Positions 46,611 through 57,680 of a stretch of DNA of 64,000 bases are shown piece after piece; position 1 is the first letter of the stretch; each line of letters starts with the position of its first letter. The DNA is from Leptoclinus maculatus. Taxonomy: Eukaryota > Chordata > Actinopteri > Perciformes > Stichaeidae. The stretch covers positions 13,271,813 through 13,335,812 of the forward strand of contig JAVDOI010000003.1 of NCBI GenBank assembly GCA_032191485.1, in the 5' to 3' direction. The translations under genes were made by a program, and so were the position numbers. Below the pieces are notes generated by a model. That model made no database searches, was not told where the DNA came from, and saw only the letters and a program-made list of their open reading frames with translations.

Positions 46611-47639
46611 GGCTAGCAAGAATGACAGCGGCTGCATTTCATACAAATGCTGTGAATACATAATGCATAGCATTGTCTGCATGAACCCTTTCACATGCTA
46701 ATGCCAACCTTTCTGCAGATGTCTCAGAGGTATGTGCTGGTGACTGTAGAGTGGCAGAGAGGGGCTAAAAATAAAAAGGAATTTCTAAAAAAAAAAAGGA
46801 ATCAAATGCACAGTGAAATCAGCATCCTTGCTGCCATCGCTCAAATATAATCAACCTTTAGAAAAAAAAAAAAACCTGTTCAGAAATAATTCACAGCGAA
46901 AACAGGAGAGGGGCCTTCCTAAATGTGGTTCCAACTTGGCACTGTGGGACAGCCAGCTTCATGATCACTGGAACTTTCCAGACAAAAAAAAAAAAATCGC
47001 CAGAAGAGCCTCAGAACTTATTCACAGCCGTGCAGAGCAGTATCCAGACAGAAGTCCTACACCAAAATGTGTGGCAGAGTCATCAGGATCTGTGATTAAC
47101 ATGCCTGAAAGTATAACCGCTGCGAAAGGAAGTGCTCTCGGCAGCATTTGGGCCCCGGCACTAAATCCTAATCCAGTTAATTGGCGGTAAAGTAAAGGCT
47201 AAATGCTAGTGAGATGAATGAAATGCTCATTTAGCGTTTTACAGAAAGTTCCCACACATAATTATGTTTCACTGTTTTCTGCATCCAAAGCAGAGGTGGT
47301 TAATGAGGTCAGACACTAATACTGGATTTAACAGCAAATAGCACACAAAAAAAGCATATTAATGGCACTGGCAGATAGCACTGCATGGTAAACACAATAC
47401 CCTTCCATTAAAAAACGTACTGTACCTCATCTTATTAGTACCAGTACTTTAAGATAGACACTGTTTTAATAAGAGCTGTATATATATATATATGTTGATG
47501 TGTTCAGCTTCCAATTCTTGCAGGCATAGGGTTCGGTTCCAACAGTTTTTTTCCCCTCCCATATGCATGCTGCAGCTTTCATTGTATGACTAGAGGAATG
47601 GCTGCATATATAAGTGCTCCTGCCCACCGTCCACGGCTT
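46611..47639. other. unique DNA, some TAAT words, no gene
   Basis: A-runs near 46788-46798, 46861-46874 and 46984-46996, a (TA)n tract at 47479-47493. The 47060-47340 part has AATCCAGTTAATTGGC near 47170 and CATAATTATG near 47258, and might be regulatory. Confidence 0.45.
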
Positions 47640-48055
47640 GTCGACAAAGCAGACACAAAGTGAAGTATGGCATCATTACGCATACATTACAGACAGCCAG
47701 GGCAAGCCCTTAGACTCCACAAAGCCCGTCTGTAAAAGATGTTTTAAACCTACGCAGACCCTCTACAATGTGCAAACCTACTACAATGTCCAACTTGGCG
47801 AAGACAGACATGCCGACCTGTTCAAAGTATTCAAAGAGCAACAGGTTAGCGAATGTGATGGATGACATCATTAGAGTTGACATTGTCAAAATATTTTCCG
47901 TTTTTTTTGCAAGTTCCATGCTTTGTCATCTATTATTCCATTACTTTTCCTGTTGTTTTGGGGGGTTTTGCCGTGGTATTGTTTCAGTATCGCCATTGAG
48001 ATATTTAGGCATTGATCGTATCAAAGTCATAATTTTAGTATAGAGACAACACTGG
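47640..48055 (+). mobile_element. hAT-type DNA transposon relic, internally deleted
   Basis: The left part carries a decayed BED zinc-finger coding segment typical of hAT (Ac/ZBED-like) transposases. The right part (about 47970-48055) has GTGGTATTG, GTATCGCC, GATCGTATCAAAGTCATAAT and ends GAGACAACACTG, whose reverse complement CAGTGTTGTC fits hAT terminal repeats and, from memory, the ends of fish ZBED-type hAT elements. The transposase body between them is missing. I could not find the left terminal repeat or an 8-bp target duplication, so the left border is the start of detectable coding similarity. Confidence 0.6.
47659..47868 (+). pseudogene. BED zinc-finger fragment of hAT transposase, broken
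   Basis: The frame reads SEVWHHYAYI, DSQGKPLDSTKPVCKRCFKP, then later DRHADLFKVFKEQQ. The W-x-H/Y-x-x motif, the GKP-D turn, the CxxC pair and the closing DRHxDLF helix are hallmarks of BED fingers in hAT transposases, which bind the transposon ends. Between CxxC and DRH the frame is disturbed: the +1 frame reads TTMSNLAK, the expected helix start, and the first zinc-binding histidine after it is absent. This implies two frameshifting events or a small deletion. CTACAATGT is duplicated at 47763-47771 and 47781-47789. A TGA stops the frame right after the finger. Non-functional. Confidence 0.7.
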
Positions 48056-48809
48056 CAGACATAGAACAAATATAGCATCAATCCTGAATGTAATTGAACT
48101 CAAATGCCAGAGCACTTACTGCTGTTAATCAATATATTCCTTAAATTACCACAGCACAGAGCAGAGTCGTGTTCATGGACGTAGAGTCGCGATGAGCGAT
48201 TTGCTATGGGGGGGTTGCCTCACGTGTTCACCCCTTTAGCTGTGTTTTCTTTCCTTCTTTTGTTACTCACACAAGGCTTGAGGTGAATTGTAGCTTCCAC
48301 TGTTGACAGGGCCCCCGGTGACCTTCCTCCCCTGTGAGTGCTTGAAACACTGGACAGGCTACCATGGTCAGGGTCTGTGTTTACCAAGTCTTTCAGAGCG
48401 GGGTTGCAGATCTGAGATCAGCAATCAGTTGCGATTCCCTGTGGTTTCACTCACAATGAGGTGACACACAAAACTGATCCAAGACCAGAAATCCATTCCT
48501 GAGACGTTTGACACCAAGCTTAGGTCTCTGGTCTCAGGTTTCTCTGGTGCTGGTGTGCATTCACTGTTGACTCCCCAGCCTGTTGCTATGTCTAAATAAA
48601 CAGTGGCTGGGTTTAGGCTAGCTCTCCCATCTATCCTGTCACTACTCCTCACCCTTATCTGATTCAAGCCACATAGACTGGACCATGTGGCGAAATCCCC
48701 ACCCCATACACACACATACACACTCCTCCCCCCCTCACGTCAATGCACAAAGCTCTCAACAGTTAAGGTAGTTTCCGAAAAAAAAAAAGATGTTTCAGGG
48801 GACATTTTG
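48056..48809. other. unique spacer
   Basis: A-run near 48778-48789. No gene or repeat recognised. Confidence 0.5.
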
Positions 48810-49195
48810 AAAAATAATTAAGAGAAGTTTTCCTTAGTAACCTCTGAACTTTGACTTTTAAACCCCCAGACAGTCAAGATTAATGGAAAACAGATATCCC
48901 CCTCCGAGGACTATTCCGGCTAATTGTGTTATTCAATAAAAAGAAAAAAGGATACTAAGGATAACTGGGGACAGGCATTGCATTTTTGTTTCATATCATA
49001 CACAAGTCCATTATCTGGCCTTGACTAAAACAATGGTGGTTATTGATTGAAAATGAGTTGAAAAAAAAAAGATTGATTGTTTGCAAACATGCCAATAAAG
49101 TTACTAAAGACAAACATTACCCTCTGTATTTTTCAATAATGGGGAAACTGTCTTAATAAAACATTTATTTCGGAACTAAGCAGCAGGGAGAGAGG
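48810..49195. promoter_or_regulatory. candidate regulatory block
   Basis: AAATAATTAAGAG near 48812, CAAGATTAATGG near 48876, CCGGCTAATTGTGTTATTC near 48918 and GTTATTGATTGAAAATG near 49038 (a PBX/HOX-like TGATTGA). Complex single-copy sequence ending at a purine/GA array. Texture-based inference. Confidence 0.42.
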
Positions 49196-49207
49196 AAGGG
49201 GGAGAAG

Positions 49208-49210
<3 letters not shown>

Positions 49211-49242
<32 letters not shown>
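49211..49242. repeat. (GA)16 microsatellite
   Basis: Uninterrupted GA run within a purine-rich flank. Confidence 0.97.
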
Positions 49243-49247
<5 letters not shown>

Positions 49248-52199
49248 GAAGAGGTGAAAATGGGATGATCTGGGAGGAATCCTACATTGGCTACAACTAC
49301 AGGTTCTAACACACATTTTAGTGACCTATTAAGAGCATTATGGGCCCCTCTTCCACATCGTCCCCCAGCCCTGGTAATCTGGCCTATCCTCTTAAAAGTG
49401 GAATTGATTGAAAGAATTGATCTTCTCTGGGTTGGCAGACACAGCCCGAATAATTACCTCACGTAAATCTCTGCAATCACATATGAAATGTCAAGATCTT
49501 CGGCTCCCAGCCTCTCAACTGTTCCTCCTCAGTAGCTGTTTTGGGGTTCAGACGGCATTTTTTCTGTGGTTGTTAAAGGGAGGATTAAGATGAGAGAACG
49601 CTGATTTATCATAAACACTCCAGACCTGCCATCTAAGGGCTGTAGATTTGAAAAAGAAAAAAACGGTGTCAAACAGTATTTTAAAGATAGGAAACATTCT
49701 AAATAAGCTAGTGATAAAATACACCTATATTGTACAAAAACAATATGAATACATTTAATTGAATTGTTGACATCAAGCACTTGGTTTGTGGTGGATGCAA
49801 ATGTGCATCCATGCAATGTAGCCATGTTCTCTAAATTTGCACCTATACATGTAATAATTCAAAAGTTGATCCTGTCTGGAAATGTCATCAGATAAATCTC
49901 CGTATATACATTTAGATACATCACTCATCTATCTGTGGGTAAACCCATGAAGTCGGGGCAGGGTATATGTGATGATAAGCTTAGCATGCATACACATGAT
50001 TGTAAACCACCAGCTAACAAGCCGGCTAGCCATCTCTGATTGAATGTTATTCATCTCTCTCTCTCTCTCGACTAAACAGGCAGTGAGTATGCGCAGGCAG
50101 CCACGGAGCCCTAAAAAGCAGCTGCGAAGATGGGAGGGTGCAGGATTAGGGCCTGAGCCTTACTCAGATGGGGCATTTCCATGACAGTGAGCTGCGCCAC
50201 GGCTTAACAGCCCGCCCCTGTTTATGCTTTTTTGGAGGAGAAGCCGGATTCCCTCCCCGTGACAGATGGCCTTTCAGCCACAAAGTGCTGTGTTTAGACT
50301 TAGCTTGCTCTGGGGCAAGACAGCAAAGCTCTGATGACACAGCATTCGGCAAACAACTCCCAGATGCAGAAGTGGTGGCCACAGAGAGCACAGAGAACTG
50401 GCTGACCCACCAAGCAAAGTAACCAAATGGCCAGAGAAGCTGCTTCAGCTAAATCTGCCAATAGGGGGGGGGACAAGGGACACCAGAGATAATGACGAGC
50501 TTAGAAACCAAAAGAAGTGGCTTGACTTGAAGATACATGACACAACTGAATTTAGGTTCAACCCAGTCCAATCCAGAGCACTACTTCAGACCAAATGCCC
50601 CCAAAGTGAATCAATACACCCTGAAAATAGAAAGCTTCGGTTCTGCTTTTAATTAAGAGAATTGTTGAATTTGGTCACTTGAAGTGTAAAGAGATTTCTC
50701 AAAGCAGATGATTTTGCATTGGAGGGTAAACAGTGAGTGAAAAGGACCAGCTGCTGGAGAGAATTAGCCCAGTCTCATCTGATCCAACACAAACCTAGTG
50801 CTGCTTACTCTCAGAAAAAAACCTGGCCTGACCCAGTCTGACCCCTCGTACAAAGCCAGAGAGGCCCTGGAGGCAGTGAATTAATTGCAGCCCACTAAGC
50901 CTGATACACCATATCTTAAATAGGAATGAGTTGCAGGCTCAGAAGTGCTGTAGTCTGGACTGGAAAAGGCCTAAAAGGGGAATTTTGCTCAAATTGTGCA
51001 CAGCAAACAAAAACAAATCATCTGACAGACCCTTAAAAAAAAAGCAGCAATTGGGTAGTTCACAAGGTTGTACGTGCAGGTTTCGACACTCGCCGACACA
51101 CAGGTACAAGAACATGGATATAACTGTATGGCTTTAGTGAACAACACAAGTAACCAAGGAAAAACTTACTTGAGCTCCTCTCTCCCCTACATCACACACG
51201 TCTCTGGAAAATAGCTGGTGAAAAATACCATGCCCTCACATCTCCTCACTCTGAAATCATTTATAGAGAGTATAGGCGTTATTCACTGTGTTTACCCTGG
51301 CTGCTCACTCTTCAAACAAACACTACTGGAGCCACCTAAATTGGCCTCTCGCACCATATAGATTTCCCATCGCATCTAAAGAAGACACAGAGTGGAGAGC
51401 AAGAGAAGAGGAGAAAGCAAAGCATTCGCCAGCCAGATCCATGACCCTATTGTCTTCCTCAAATAAAATACATACTCAGATTAATAGGCCCAATAACGCA
51501 GGCGGTCCTCCCACGTTGCAATGGGGAGGACGCCTTATCACTCCAATCACTGACTGGGGCTGCTTGTGTTTTCCAGGAAGGAGAATTATGTAGAGTCAAG
51601 TTAACTGTAAAACAGAGGATTTAAGCTGACACCAACATATTCAAAACCCAAAAGAAGCTAGTTTATCAGCCATGTTGTGCAAGTATTTAGCCAGAAGCCA
51701 CCGGTCTGAGAGTCTGATGGTTCTTCTTGGAAAGTGAACATAGATAGTCATGCAGCATAGGAAACACGAAATGTCTTGTCTGGGGGCTTCTTACATCAGT
51801 GGATCAATAGTGCCTGACGTGGAATTTTAAAAGATACTATCAGTCTGACTGCTGGTGGCAATAAACTGAAGATTAACCTTTACGTCCCTCCCAGTCTCGG
51901 GAAGTACCCTGAAGGGCATGCTCCACTGTTTACTAATCGAAAAAAGTTGCTTTTTCGATACTGCAAGACCAGGGAATGGCTTAGTGGCTCTGCACTAGAC
52001 CCTGGAAGTTATTGACTTCTTCCCCTACCTATATGAGCATCATAAACGTGACAGATGAACACTCCACAACCAAGTATTGTATATCACCGGCAACGGTTTC
52101 CGGGATGTGTACAGACACCAGCTTTGGTTTATTAAAAATAAACACTATATATTATTGCTATGCTGCAGCACAAATGTAATAATTCCTGTTGCCGTGCAT
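49243..52199. other. unique noncoding DNA, no gene
   Basis: About 3 kb. 49290-49470 has regulatory-like words (CCTATTAAGAGC, GAATAATTACC). An octamer ATGCAAAT lies at 49795-49802. Short CT run near 50055-50069. 50140-50430 is GC-balanced and complex. GAATTAATTGC lies near 50877. A perfect hairpin sits at 51936-51959. No exon-like frame. Confidence 0.45.
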
Positions 52200-53292
52200 A
52201 GAAAACACAGAAAAATGTAATCGCATGACAAGAGAGAGATGGGGTTGTTGTTTGGGAGAGAGCCTGCTTGGCTGGCTGCATGGCTCTGTCCTTTGTGTGC
52301 CACGAGGAAACAAGAGCTCTTTTTCTGCTCCAGAAGCATGATCCTCTTTCACCCCGTACCTTTGAGCCGGGAGCCAAGGTTTTCAATGGTGGTGACCTCT
52401 GTGGCCCCTGCTGGCCCCCACTGGCCTCCAACCCTCCAGCTATTCATCCTTCCAGCACAGCACACTGCCCAGTACCCCCAGTTTGCAAGAGGCAAGAGGA
52501 GCAGCACCCCTCTGGGCCTAACAACTGACCCCCAGGACAAGGCCACAACACCACAGGCATAATACCGGAGTTCCCACAAGAGCGTTGGAGCATGACGAGA
52601 AGGAGAAAGAAATTAACTGGGGTATGCGAGGGTGAGGTTTTTACGGAGAGAGGAAGGAAGAAAAAAATAAATGAAGTGGAGGAGCGGGAGATGGATGTTC
52701 CATCGGAAAAGAGAACGGATAGATGAGGGATAAATGAAAAGAGTGAGAAGAGAGTAAAAAAAAGAAGAAAAAAAAGGTTGAGGGCGCCGGGAGAGTGGGG
52801 AAGCGTGGTCAGACGAAGTAAGCGGCGACAAGGCAATAAGATCTTGCTGCACAGACGCAGACAGACGCCAAGGTGCAATAGAAGAGCTTGCTTCCCCTTC
52901 TGCATGGCTGGCTCCGATGACAGGACAGTATTCCCTCAGCACAAGCCGCTAACTGGATGATAGCACCAATCTCTCTCTTCTCGCTACCCTTCTCCCTGCC
53001 TGTCTATGTCTCCTGCGATCATTAATTTCTTACTCTCTGTCTTCCTTTCTTGCTTTGCTTTTATATTTTGTCTGGTTCTCCTTCCCTCTCCCCCCATTGA
53101 AGTCATCTAATCAACCAAGCCCCTTATCCAGGCGGCATAGCGGCCATCTAAAGCAAACATTAGCCTATAGCTTTGGTTTGTTTACCTGTGAAAAATCACC
53201 GCCTCAGGCCTATCTCTCATTAGAGCAGCCAAACAAAGACAACAGCAACTTGAGAACGCTTTAAAAATGCCTATAATATGATGATGCTGATA

Positions 53293-53293
<1 letters not shown>
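52200..53293. other. unique DNA with purine-rich tract, no gene
   Basis: 52250-52560 is GC-rich with overlapping frames on both strands but no domain. 52590-52800 is A/G-biased on the plus strand and generates the long minus frames there. GCCATCTAAAGC and CATTAGCC words near 53140-53165 are the only regulatory-like texture. Confidence 0.5.

Positions 53294-53325
<32 letters not shown>
53294..53325. repeat. (GT)n microsatellite
   Basis: Sixteen GT units, uninterrupted. Confidence 0.97.
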
Positions 53326-53327
<2 letters not shown>

Positions 53328-53812
53328 TGGGAGGGAGGAGGGGTTGCTCTCGTGCAGGGAGGGCAAGTGGAAATCGCCTCTGCAGGATGAAAGCCTCTGA
53401 GGACTATCCATTGACTATGAAATGTGATGATCCCCCCCTCACCTTCAGACACAGAGAGTTCAGTTTAACATTGCCCTGGGCACTAAACCTTGGAGCCTGC
53501 AGTGTGAAAGAACTCCAGAGTGTGCGATTATAAACTTTTTTTTCCTTTCATAAAAAAACACCTGCCTCATTCTTCATTCCTTTACATTGTACACAGAGTA
53601 TTTCTAAATTGCATTCTGTCTGTCACAAACTCCATAAGGGGATGGATGACTCACAGAAGTTGCGAGCGTATATATATTCCCATACATTTCGCGGAGGCTC
53701 GTAACTGAATGATTCACTGGTGTTCTCATTGAATAGGAGTGTATTTGAATATGAATGTGTGTGTGAAATTGTCTTGTGTATGGCTGTGCATATGGTTCTT
53801 ATGTCTGTAAGT

Positions 53813-53813
<1 letters not shown>
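53326..53813. other. unique spacer
   Basis: No gene or recognised repeat. Becomes TG-rich toward the right. Confidence 0.5.
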
Positions 53814-53881
<68 letters not shown>

Positions 53882-53883
53882 GT
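53814..53883. repeat. (GT)n microsatellite, long
   Basis: Thirty-one perfect GT units, then a CG interruption and two more. It is the left arm of an inverted pair with the CA array at 54024-54057. Confidence 0.98.
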
Positions 53884-54008
53884 TTGTGACTTGTGAGTAT
53901 CAGCACACATGCGCCTGGTTGGTTGGTGGGGTGTTGGCAGGGTTGTGGTACCCTGCTGGGACCAACCCTGCCCAAGCAGCCTGGTGGAGGGGACAAGCTG
54001 TGGCATGT

Positions 54009-54017
54009 ACACACATG

Positions 54018-54057
<40 letters not shown>
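54009..54057. repeat. GCGCGC-capped (CA)n microsatellite
   Basis: The palindrome TGCGCGCGCA (54016-54025) leads into about 17 CA units. Alternating purine-pyrimidine throughout, so a Z-DNA candidate. Confidence 0.96.
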
Positions 54058-54061
<4 letters not shown>

Positions 54062-54114
54062 GCAGCTGCTCCTTCTGCAGCTGCTGCTGTCGCCCAACCC
54101 AGAACTCCCTGTTC

Positions 54115-54360
54115 CAAAGGAGGGTGAAAGGGGGAGGGGGTCAGTGGAAGAAAGGAAAGGGAGAGGGAGCGAGAAGCTGGAGTGAAGGTAAAGTGGGAAG
54201 AGTATAGAAATGGGAAAGGAGAGAGAGCTGACAAAATAAATTGGAAAGATATGAGAAAGAGGTGAGAAATGGGAAGGAGGAAGGTAATGGAAGTGAGAGG
54301 GGGAGAAAAGAGCAAAAGAAGAAGAAAAAAACAGGCTAAAGGGAGAGAAGATATCTGACA
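54115..54360. other. purine-rich tract
   Basis: Plus strand is heavily A/G-biased. It accounts for the 246- and 153-codon minus frames, which also run through the CA/GT arrays. These are not genes. Confidence 0.75.
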
Positions 54361-54989
54361 CACTTACTCAAAGCGATCAAACACACACACACACACACAC
54401 ACTCAAACACACCAAGATCCTCTCACCTATTAACAGGTGAAGAAATATCCACCATCGCCTCAATTGTAAACCCACATCAGACATCTATCGATTCAACATT
54501 CATTTTTTTTAAACCATACACAAATACAATGTGAACAACTACAAAGCATATGGCCATACAATTTCTACAGGTTAAGCACAGATTAAACTAAATCCTGGCC
54601 TATATTCCCTGTGATAGAGAGCCTCCATTGAAGATAACACATTACTCTTCAACTAAGCTTAATCTGTGTCTGGGAAATCAAACTCCCCCCCTACGTACTC
54701 TGTATGTCAACGAACAGTCCTTCCACTTGAGACGGAGAAGGTGTTTGTGTTGCTCCTCTTTCAGGTAAAGTCGATACCGCAACGCAAATCAATCACTGAA
54801 ATTTGGACATCAACCCGTGACTGCCTATCAATAATGGGTGACGCTTTCGTAGGTGCTGGTGATGGTCTTGAATTTTAAAATAATTCCACTTCTGAAACTG
54901 GGAAACTGGCTTTGAGGGAAACTCACTGTGTTGATTTGTGAAAAAAAAGACTGCTACCAGGCTTCAGAACAGATAGCGAAGAAGAGGTT
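54361..54989. other. unique spacer with CA run
   Basis: CA run at 54380-54402. Nothing else supportable. Confidence 0.55.
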
Positions 54990-55110
54990 GGCTGTGGGGA
55001 AGGAGGGGCACATCGAATGTGTCCAATTAGCAAAGTAATTAGTTAATTAACACCGAGGACCCTGAAGGCCTTTCTAAGCAGCCTTATATAGACCTCCTCC
55101 GAACCAACCA
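54990..55110. promoter_or_regulatory. candidate regulatory core, TAAT cluster
   Basis: CCAATTAG, AAGTAATTAG and TTAATTAACACC lie within about 30 bp (55023-55052), followed by a TTATATAG word near 55083. The cores have close to 10-bp spacing. Short, inferred. Confidence 0.35.
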
Positions 55111-55178
55111 GACCTTGAAGGCTTCACCAAGCAGTGCAGGGTAGATACACCAGCTAACCAGCCCACACCATCATCTGT

Positions 55179-55206
55179 CACACACACACACACACACACA
55201 CACACA
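55179..55206. repeat. (CA)n microsatellite
   Basis: Fourteen CA units. Confidence 0.96.
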
Positions 55207-55879
55207 ACTCCAGATTACCCTCCACATATCAGCTTTGCATTCAGTGTCAGTGACATATTTTGTATTCACACGCAGGCAGAGAATCTGTACGTTCAGTGTC
55301 ACTGTGACATGTGCTGTCGGTTCTTATAGATCACTGTGGGACAGCTTTATACTTCTGAAGCCACAATAACACTGGGATACAGGTTGGCTGGACAGGTGTT
55401 TCTGTGACACACCGTATTTTGCCGATGATGTCATGTCCTCTCCCACAACAAATGACAAGTGATTATATACAATTATTGTGCACCCAAACAGCGTAAAATA
55501 GCGTTTTATAGTTCTATCAGCTTTCCCAGTGTCAACACCTGATTTGGCTTTTCTATCTCTTAACCTTATAAAGATTCAAGCAATCACTGCTTCTGTATTT
55601 GCAGCAAGACGGGGAAAAAGGAGACGAGCGGCAGAGAGAGTTAAAAGACCGTCTGGCCTGTATCGCTTCATAGCCACAGGCGGTTGCACAGCACAGGAGA
55701 AATGTGCTTACATCATCACATGCGGTCCAGGCATCCTGCAGAGGGCACTGCTAATAGCAGAAACACCGAGCGGAGGAGGCAACCAACCAACCCAGGAGGA
55801 ACTCGACAAGGCGCTCCCACGCAACTAAGATTTCTGACATTCTTGGCAGCCTTTCAGAGAGGTCAGTCCTAAAGTATTC
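55207..55879. other. unique spacer
   Basis: A 99-codon plus frame (55529-55828) has a basic patch but no family feature and no splice support. Confidence 0.45.
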
Positions 55880-56095
55880 GAGCAGAGCTAACCTTCAAGC
55901 GGGACCATGTTCCAGCAAGCCGAGACCAGGGGCTTAATTCATCACTAATTAAAGTCTGCATGGGGTGCAGGGATGATTCTCTCTCAGAGAATCCATAACC
56001 CTGCTATACAAAGTAATAGCCCCATGATTCGGACAAGATGTTTTGCACCAGCAAGCGCCGGGTGATATCATGGCCCATGGATTGCTTGTTTGAAT
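55880..56095. promoter_or_regulatory. candidate regulatory block
   Basis: GGCTTAATTCATCA followed by CTAATTAAAG (55945-55954), CTCTCAGAGAATCC, CAAAGTAATAGCC and a GATATCATGG word near 56067. Complex up to a T-run at 56095. Confidence 0.38.
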
Positions 56096-57119
56096 TTTTT
56101 TTTTCTTCCCTCTAAGTGCAAAAAAGGGAGAGAGAGGGAGAGAGATATTCTGCGCCAGTCTCCACACTATGACCCAGATAAGGTCCTTGCCATACACGTG
56201 GAACGGATTGTAACTGTAACATGTGAGTTATGGATGTTCAGCGTATGGAACAGGGATAGAAAGCGTCATGCTGCCCACACTCAAGCTCACATCACCCTGA
56301 ATCCAAGTATGTACCAAGGATAACACAGTATAAGTCAACGTCCTTGATTGTATGTTCAAATGTGCCAAAGGGGGGAATCAGAAGTTACCAGCTTAAACAC
56401 AGCAAACTTCATCATGCCTTATCTTCCCGAGCTATTCTAACTAAATCCACACGCATGACTGCAATGGCACACAGCTGCGTTGTTCAACGTATCGGACCTA
56501 TTTCACCCTCAGCAACATTTTTCTAGGTGCAATAACAGATAGGAGGATCACATAGCAAATGCCTGAGCAAAAGATGGGAGCTATGAACACACTGACATGA
56601 ACAGCATTCTTCTTGTGACTCCTATTAAGCACAGTTGCAACTAAATCTTTTCGTTTGTGTGTGTGTGTGTGTGTGTAAAGTGTGTGTCTTTGCAGGTTCC
56701 AAAGGCGTGGGTAGCCAGCTGCAGAGCTGTTCTGGATGCTGATTGGAATTGAGTGTTGAGCGCTCAGGACAATTATGGAATCATTACCACCGCCATGCCA
56801 GAGGCAAAATATGAACACCGTGCCATTTGTCAACCATCCACAGATTTCTAATCAAGCTCACATGTGTTTGAATGTAAGTCTCTGTGAGCGCAAATGTGCG
56901 TGTGTGTGCAAGGCTGAGGGGTCTTGGCATGTTGGCAAGTATGTTAGTGTGCACGTTTGTGGGGAGTAATGGATGAGTCAAGAACCCCGGCCCAATAGTT
57001 TGTCTGTGTATTTATCTAAATGTGTGGTGGTATCCAAAAGGACTACAGGACAGTGTGTGTGCGTGTGTGTGTGTTGGTAAAGTGTGAGGAATGCCCTGCC
57101 CGAGTGCAACTGTCTAAAC
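56096..57119. other. unique DNA with short GT arrays, no gene
   Basis: GT runs at 56656-56676 and 57053-57074. The 56690-56830 interval (ACAATTATGGAATCATTACC near 56769) is complex and may be regulatory. Confidence 0.45.
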
Positions 57120-57680
57120 ATGTCCCCGTCAGCTGTCTCTCCGCTCCCTTCATGGAGAAATAACTTACCATGAGTTATTTATTTTTTTCACCGCGCCCCA
57201 CACTATCATCTCACATTGGCTGCTGAGAGGTTGTACATGGGAACGTCCCTCTGTGGCCTCTTTTAGGCTGGAAAAGTGTCTGTCAAGTGTATGAACAAAC
57301 TGGTGTGGGAGCCTCCAAGAACGGATGGATGAGGGGCGGAGGGCTGGAAGAAAACACCCCACATCCCACTTTAATCAGTCTTTTTTTTTCCTTCTTCTTC
57401 TTCTGCCTACAGGAAGCACCTGTAATCCATCTCCCTGTTGTGGGATCGGTGCGGTAACGAGTGGCATAAATGTTTTAGGAAGATTTAATTAATTGATTCA
57501 ATGAGTGATAATAGCAGGCAGTATTTATCACAGGTGCATTCGCTTTCATGGCTTGGAAGAGCCAACGGCAAAGTCAGCGTAGCGTGAAACCCCCCGCACT
57601 TCAAAAAGAAGAACCAGCAGTGAAACGTGTGATCAACTTTCCAAAAAAGAAGAAAAAATACATTTAACATTTGAAACTTT
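57120..57680. other. unique DNA, weak regulatory texture
   Basis: GAGTTATTTATTTTTTTCACC near 57171 and GATTTAATTAATTGATTC near 57483 (three overlapping TAAT/ATTA cores). Pyrimidine-rich TTCTTCTTC near 57392-57403. No gene. Confidence 0.4.

Noticed and set aside
53623..54363. 246-codon minus frame, the longest in the window
   Set aside because: It runs through a GT array, a CA array and a purine-rich tract. The protein is low-complexity Ser/Leu/Phe, Cys-Val and His-Thr.
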